Below are positions 62,875-64,000 of a stretch of DNA of 64,000 nucleotides, in pieces. The stretch lies in assembly GCF_040784935.1 (NCBI RefSeq), contig NZ_CP160680.1, positions 4,062,501-4,126,500 on the forward strand, written 5' to 3'. A program made the position numbers and the translations under genes. The DNA comes from Lewinella sp. LCG006 (GTDB lineage Bacteria > Bacteroidota > Bacteroidia > Chitinophagales > Saprospiraceae). Under the pieces are notes generated by a model that saw nothing but the letters and a program-made list of their open reading frames with translations, did no database searches and was not told where the DNA came from. How positions within the stretch are numbered: the stretch's first letter is position 1; the number at the start of each line of letters is the position of its first letter.

Positions 62875-63102
62875 TTAATGAACCGCATAGTTTACCATCT
62901 TGGTGATGCCAACGAAATGGTCTTTAACCGCTTCGCCAGCATTTTCACAGGCTTCAGAAGCCATTTTGAATGGCATTCGTAAAGTAGCGGGAATTTATAT
63001 TTTGACAAAATCTCTAAAGTTGTCTCTTGAAATGATGATGCCCTCAGCCTTATACTGGTCGGTAAATGTTTTCGATATGTTAGTTTTCTTTTTAGAGTTC
63101 AT
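62875..63102 (-). pseudogene. dinD-like gene remnant
   Basis: A start MNSKKKTNISKTFTDQYKAE reads on to VKI and a stop. In another frame SEACENAGEAVKDHFVGITK and MVNYAV follow, matching the ACENSG...DHF...MV core of DinD (DNA-damage-inducible protein D). The middle (the SARELGKALGY-type region) is missing and the rest is lost, so the gene is broken and truncated. Such genes are common in mobile and defence regions. Confidence 0.6.
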
Positions 63103-63182
63103 TTGAACTAATTCACAAAAAAGTATAATATTTTATGAATTAAATCACATAAAACTATAATTATTTATGAAAAACATCTTTA

Positions 63183-63282
63183 CAGCAAGGCGGAAGGTTA
63201 CCGCATCCTGGTGCGGATCAAAGATTTCAAGCGGCTACAGAAGTTGTTGCGGGCTTATGGGTATTTGGTGGAGTAGGGGGGC
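63183..63282 (+). repeat. Direct repeat, right boundary of the accessory island
   Basis: 100-bp near-copy (about 96 percent) of 57408-57507, including the last 31 codons, stop codon and six G of the 613-residue gene. It has no start of its own and is not expressed as a gene. Confidence 0.85.
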
Positions 63283-63284
63283 TT

Positions 63285-63869
63285 TCATTGAGTTCCCTCC
63301 TTCAAGTACTTCTTATTTTCTTCGAGTGCTAAGAAATCCGAATAAGATCCCAAAAGCGTCTGCTCCCCATCAATTACATCCGCTAGGAGATAGGCGAATT
63401 TCAGCATGACTTCTTCCTCTTTGTCGTTAACGTGTTCGTAGGCAAAATCCGCAAATCTTTTTAGTTTATCTGAAAGCAGGTTTGTTTGTTGTTCAATATC
63501 CAACAGTTGCGAGATGAGCTTAAAATCAAGTAATTCGGCTTTGTTGGAAACGAAAAACCTTAAGCTTACATTTTTGATGGACGCGACTTGAAAGCCTCCC
63601 GCATTTGCCACCAATTCACCGAGCGTCTGCTCCCCTTTATCTATTTTTTCTTCAAGTATTTCAAAAAGCTTGATATGCTTTTTTAGCACGGTATCTACCT
63701 CGTTGTTGCTTAACCTGATTTCGTTTTCGATGGCTACTAGCGTCTGTTCGATATACCTCTCATTGTCTTTCCTTTCTTTGTAATTACCTACCGAAACGGC
63801 AATTAATACCCCAATGACCACGATGGCAATTTCCCGTAGAAAGGAAACAATTTGGCTTCTCTTTTTCAT
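63285..63869 (-). CDS. DUF6090-like membrane protein
   Basis: 194 residues from ATG 63869, chosen because the upstream stop overlaps it (ATGA) and the membrane helix follows (residues about 12-30, EIAIVVIGVLIAVSVGNY). A longer start at 63929 would overlap the upstream gene. The N-terminal single helix followed by ERKDNERYIEQTLVAIENEI (in part) resembles the Bacteroidota DUF6090 family of unknown function. Confidence 0.7.
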   Translation of the reverse strand: MKKRSQIVSFLREIAIVVIGVLIAVSVGNYKERKDNERYIEQTLVAIENEIRLSNNEVDTVLKKHIKLFEILEEKIDKGEQTLGELVANAGGFQVASIKNVSLRFFVSNKAELLDFKLISQLLDIEQQTNLLSDKLKRFADFAYEHVNDKEEEVMLKFAYLLADVIDGEQTLLGSYSDFLALEENKKYLKEGTQ

Positions 63870-64000
63870 TTTACTGTTATTGGTGTAATGGTATATCCAA
63901 GCTCCTTTAATTGGTTTATCAATCCACATTCATACATTAAATGACTTAATCCAACGGCAATAAAGCAGTTATTTGCTGCTATTTTATCTCTAATATCGCC
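63866..64000 (-). CDS. TraB/GumN-family protein (C-terminal end only)
   Basis: 44 codons and a stop; the rest lies beyond the window. NCFIAVGLSHL...GLINQLKELGYTITPI matches the C-terminal signature of TraB/GumN proteins (FVAVG.LHL.G..GL...L...GY.V.P). Overlaps the following gene by ATGA, so they are translationally coupled. Confidence 0.75.
   Translation of the reverse strand, partial: GDIRDKIAANNCFIAVGLSHLMYECGLINQLKELGYTITPITVK

Larger units (their letters stand above)
57508..63182. mobile_element. AT-rich accessory (defence) island between direct repeats
   Basis: 5.7 kb between two 100-bp direct repeats that consist of the end of a resident gene, with base composition visibly AT-richer than both sides. 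Contents: a Lamassu-like three-gene operon, an IS630 element inside it, and a dinD-like remnant. The arrangement resembles integration at the 3' end of a gene with the gene end restored by the incoming DNA, but no integrase gene is present. Homologous recombination with a related locus is an alternative. Confidence 0.65.

Noticed and set aside
62631-62888. Minus-strand ORF of 85 codons upstream of the defence operon
   Set aside because: No recognisable family; it overlaps the dinD remnant's end and an apparently decayed stretch.

Overview
The window is a chromosomal segment of a Bacteroidota bacterium, most likely a Saprospiria/Lewinella-type marine or aquatic heterotroph (inference). The signs are a secreted protein with a type IX secretion C-terminal sorting domain, promoters of the Bacteroidota type (TAnnTTTG at -7 with TTG or TTTG about 20 bases upstream), a Na+-translocating NQR operon, TonB-family and GH3-family proteins, a BatE-like TPR protein, DUF2490 and DUF2233 proteins, and ECF sigma/anti-sigma gene sets. 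No rRNA, tRNA or CRISPR array was recognised.

Layout. 0-5.9 kb: histidine ammonia-lyase (cut by the window edge) with a divergent LysR regulator, then Nudix hydrolase, dCTP deaminase, a DUF2233 protein and a DbpA-like DEAD-box helicase. 6.0-7.5 kb: an IS3-family element with a programmed frameshift site, sitting in a palindromic intergenic repeat. 7.8-12.8 kb: S9 peptidase, VOC protein and an osmoprotectant ABC transporter whose permease is fused to a substrate-binding domain that reads as circularly permuted. 12.9-13.6 kb: the first copy of a structured non-coding RNA with its own promoter, and a MITE. 13.6-19.7 kb: an unknown protein, a broken T9SS cargo gene, Nudix, lipoprotein, EamA transporter, TPR protein and PnuC. 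19.8-26.6 kb: complete nqrABCDEF operon closed by a strong terminator. 26.7-33.3 kb (mostly minus strand): Old Yellow Enzyme, DUF1801, BatE-like, GH3, LolA-like and DUF2490 genes. 33.5-34.6 kb: rplU and rpmA, with L27 carrying an extra helix-hairpin-helix domain. 34.6-38.1 kb: a minus-strand ECF sigma factor / anti-sigma / outer-membrane protein operon. 38.3-52.1 kb: mostly envelope and secreted proteins, including two paralogous VPS10/BNR-repeat proteins of about 1000 residues, a double-domain TonB protein, a Crp/Fnr regulator, a molybdoenzyme gene remnant and an HlyD adaptor. 52.3 kb: second copy of the structured RNA, inverted relative to the first. 52.9-57.5 kb: an SNF2 helicase and a 613-residue partner of unknown function.

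57.5-63.3 kb is an AT-rich accessory island bounded by 100-bp direct repeats made of the 3' end of the 613-residue gene. It carries a Lamassu-like / ABC-three-component defence operon: a DUF4297 (Cap4-type) nuclease gene, a small middle component and an SMC-like ATPase. The nuclease gene is split by an IS630-family element. Removing the element and one TA restores a 413-codon reading frame. A remnant of a dinD-like gene lies at the far end. The MITE at 13.4 kb has the same terminal inverted repeats as this IS630 element, so the two are probably donor and passenger.

The most notable observations are the two promoter-bearing structured RNA copies (constant body, differing 3' segment), the permuted substrate-binding domain, the repeat-flanked and IS-disrupted defence island, the matching MITE, and the L27-HhH fusion.
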